A stretch of DNA of 64,000 nt from contig JAAFJA010000001.1 of the NCBI GenBank assembly GCA_013298765.1, forward strand, positions 186,001 through 250,000, given 5' to 3'. How positions within the stretch are numbered: the first letter of the stretch is position 1; every line of letters starts with the position of its first letter. Below, one piece after another: positions 62,439 through 64,000 of this stretch. The notes beneath the pieces were generated by a model. It did no database searches and was not told where the DNA came from. It saw nothing but the letters and a program-made list of their open reading frames with translations. The translations under genes were made by a program, and so were the position numbers. The stretch comes from Betaproteobacteria bacterium (GTDB lineage Bacteria; Pseudomonadota; Gammaproteobacteria; Burkholderiales; Casimicrobiaceae).

Positions 62439-62511
62439 CACCCCGGAGACGAATCGAACGTCCGACCTCTCCCTTAGGAGGGGAGAGCTCTATCCACTGA
62501 GCTACCGGGGC
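62436..62511 (-). tRNA. tRNA-Arg (anticodon CCT)
   Basis: Cloverleaf on the minus strand: acceptor GCCCCGG/CCGGGGT, D-arm AGCTCAGTGGATAGAGCT, anticodon stem CTCCC/GGGAG with loop CTCCTAA (anticodon CCT, codon AGG), T-arm with TTCGATT, discriminator G and encoded CCA. Canonical and complete. Confidence 0.95.
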
Positions 62512-62634
62512 CCAAGCTGAATTGTAGGTAATCGATGCGTTCATGCAGAACTGTCGCAAATACCTACCGATTGTCGTCGCATGGCGGAATTTCCAACTGA
62601 CAAAAGGCCCCGCTCGGGGACCTAAGGCTGTACG

Positions 62635-63447
62635 ATGGAGAAAAGTACACGCCCGGAGTTGTACGACATGTCGGAGGAGATTGGCATCCGCCAAACGTCA
62701 AATGCCCTTCGCCTAATGGCGAGGCTCGGCGTCTGGAAGTCTGTCGCGTTAATCACTGCGGCTTCTGTGGTGGGATCGCTACTCATCACCCGTGTCGTGT
62801 TCTTGGTTTGCGACTACGGAAACGAATTCTTGTCGGAAGCGATGACGACTGCGATCATAGTACCGGCACTGGTCGCGCCAATCGTTTCGTATTGGACGGT
62901 TAAGCTCGCTGTCGAGCTTATTCACACCCGAGAGACGCTTATCGAACTGGCCAGCCGGGATGAAGTCACGCGGCTCTACAACCGTCGCTACTTTATGGAG
63001 CAGCTCGAACATGTAAGCCAAGCCACTCAAAAGGCTCAGGGCTCGCTCGGCGTGCTTCTGATCGACGTTGATCGGCTTAAACACCTCAATGATGAATATG
63101 GACACTACGCAGGCGATTTAGCGCTCGCGACGGTCGCCGATGCGATAAGGCGCTCTTTGCGAGCCGATGATTTCGCCGCACGCTACGCGGGCGACGAGTT
63201 TGTCGTTTTGCTTCCCGAGGCCGACGAGCGTAGTGCGTGTCAGATTGCGGCACGTATTCACACCACACTAGAAGCGCTCGCGGGAAACGGGGCCAACAGT
63301 ACAGCACGTCCCCAGCTTTCGGTCAGCATCGGTATCGCAATCACCCATGGTAGCGAAGCGACTCAGGCGCTGCTGCGCCGTGTCGACGTTGCGCTCTATC
63401 AAGCGAAAGGCCAAGGGCGCGGTGTGAGTGCAATTGCGCCGAACTAA
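62635..63447 (+). CDS. Membrane diguanylate cyclase (GGDEF domain)
   Basis: A 270-aa protein with two membrane helices (about 38-60 and 70-92), a short linker and a GGDEF domain (about 105-268). The active site reads AGDEF, a variant with Ala at the first position that is often still active; RADD upstream forms an inhibitory c-di-GMP site. IDVDRLKHLNDEYGH supplies metal and substrate contacts. It reads away from the tRNA-Arg. Signal unknown. Confidence 0.88.
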   Translation: MEKSTRPELYDMSEEIGIRQTSNALRLMARLGVWKSVALITAASVVGSLLITRVVFLVCDYGNEFLSEAMTTAIIVPALVAPIVSYWTVKLAVELIHTRETLIELASRDEVTRLYNRRYFMEQLEHVSQATQKAQGSLGVLLIDVDRLKHLNDEYGHYAGDLALATVADAIRRSLRADDFAARYAGDEFVVLLPEADERSACQIAARIHTTLEALAGNGANSTARPQLSVSIGIAITHGSEATQALLRRVDVALYQAKGQGRGVSAIAPN

Positions 63448-63595
63448 GCCGCGGGCGGAGGAGTCGCGCCTGCTCTACACATTGTCGCCGCGCGCGAGAA
63501 CTTTGCAGCGTATCCTCAACTTCGAGCGAGGTCACACGCCGAGGCACGCGTGCGAACTACTCACAGTCTCTGCGGTGGGCTACAAGCCAGAGCGC

Positions 63596-64000
63596 TTACA
63601 ACGAAAGTTGATACGATTTGTCGCCAAGGACGGTGCTCTTCATCCGAAGCGAAATCGATAGTTTTTTTGTGGACGCGTCATAGGCAAACGCCTGCTCGGT
63701 GTACACATCGCGCATACCCTCCGGTGCATTCGCGATGAATTGAACGAGCCCATCACCTTGCAGGCCGCGACGGCGCGCTTCGATCGTCAAACGTGTTGCG
63801 GCAGCGAGGTTTACGACGTCCCAGGCGCGTAGGCCGTAGTCGCCGTAGGCGGGGATCGCGATTGCCGCCATGACACGGCCGGCCGCGTTTCTTTCGAACA
63901 CTAGGCAACTCCACGCGTAGTCACCAAACGAGGGACATCCCATGTTCGCTGCGAACACAGAGGCGCGGAAATCACGCGTGCTACCACGCGTCCGACTTTG
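63596..64000 (-). CDS. Hypothetical protein, 5' end beyond window
   Basis: The minus-strand frame is open from the window end (first codon CAA at 64000) to the stop at 63596, 134 codons, so the N-terminal part is missing. Visible: CPSFGDYAWSCLVFERNAAGRVMAAIAIPAYGDYGLRAWDVVNLAAATRLTIEARRRG and, nearer the end, EQAFAYDASTKKLSISLRMKS. No family recognised. An internal GTG at 63958 could start a shorter protein. Confidence 0.5.
   Translation of the reverse strand, partial: QSRTRGSTRDFRASVFAANMGCPSFGDYAWSCLVFERNAAGRVMAAIAIPAYGDYGLRAWDVVNLAAATRLTIEARRRGLQGDGLVQFIANAPEGMRDVYTEQAFAYDASTKKLSISLRMKSTVLGDKSYQLSL

Overview
The window looks like a chromosomal segment of a betaproteobacterium. Two tripartite-tricarboxylate (Bug/TctC) receptors, a TakP-type TRAP receptor, glyA, dusA, a DUF47/PIT phosphate pair, DUF3034 beside a truncated globin, and DUF1800/DUF1501 secreted proteins fit a free-living Burkholderiales-like or Casimicrobium-like lineage. 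The lineage is an inference; no rRNA is present. No CRISPR array or prophage was seen.

Layout. 0-9.5 kb: TRAP receptor, a predicted Na+/H+ antiporter, glyA, a membrane-anchored DnaQ-like exonuclease, a HigB/HigA-like toxin-antitoxin pair followed by a lone HigA, a DUF1569 protein, an SDR and a Bug receptor. 9.6-17.4 kb: DUF502 protein, DusA, lipase-like hydrolase, a ThDP enzyme divergent from two MFS transporters. 17.4-18.4 kb: cytochrome c with a Tat-exported ferritin-like protein. 18.5-26.6 kb: mostly small minus-strand accessory genes (HAD, GNATs, P-loop kinase, cupin, DUF3592, membrane proteins, a GNAT remnant) around a large GGDEF protein. 26.6-31.5 kb: two ECF sigma/anti-sigma pairs, a second cytochrome c, and a DUF3034-truncated globin operon. 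31.9-41.2 kb: TonB-like protein, Bug receptor, DUF72, DUF47-PIT, two tandem ParA-like ATPases, NHL-repeat protein. 41.4-44 kb: DUF3592-ankyrin protein. 44.18-46.19 kb: a complete IS1595-family transposon. 46.3-62 kb: PIN-PhoH, a PQQ-type sugar dehydrogenase-like protein, a TlpA/DUF4266/DUF3570/ApbE redox operon, the DUF1800/DUF1501 pair, and an M61 peptidase. 62.4-64 kb: tRNA-Arg(CCT), a diguanylate cyclase and a gene cut by the window end.

The most unusual object is the 2,017-bp IS1595-type element. It has about 25-bp inverted ends and a perfect 8-bp target duplication (TAATAATA). Besides the transposase it carries a coiled-coil/HARE-like winged-helix protein, a small charged ORF overlapping the transposase stop, and two tRNA genes. 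One tRNA has a Leu-type class II body with anticodon TTA, which would read the stop codon UAA. The other has a Cys-like body with U73 but anticodon GGC. The transposase ends in UAA and its frame stays open for 48 more codons, so suppressor-dependent readthrough is a testable idea.

A second notable signal is a family of dispersed AT-rich intergenic repeats built on CTAGCC-N12-GGGCTAG (at least six clear or near copies, mostly at gene ends). The transposon sits at the edge of one. A third is a GC-rich palindromic repeat lying in frame inside two coding genes (dusA and the ThDP enzyme).
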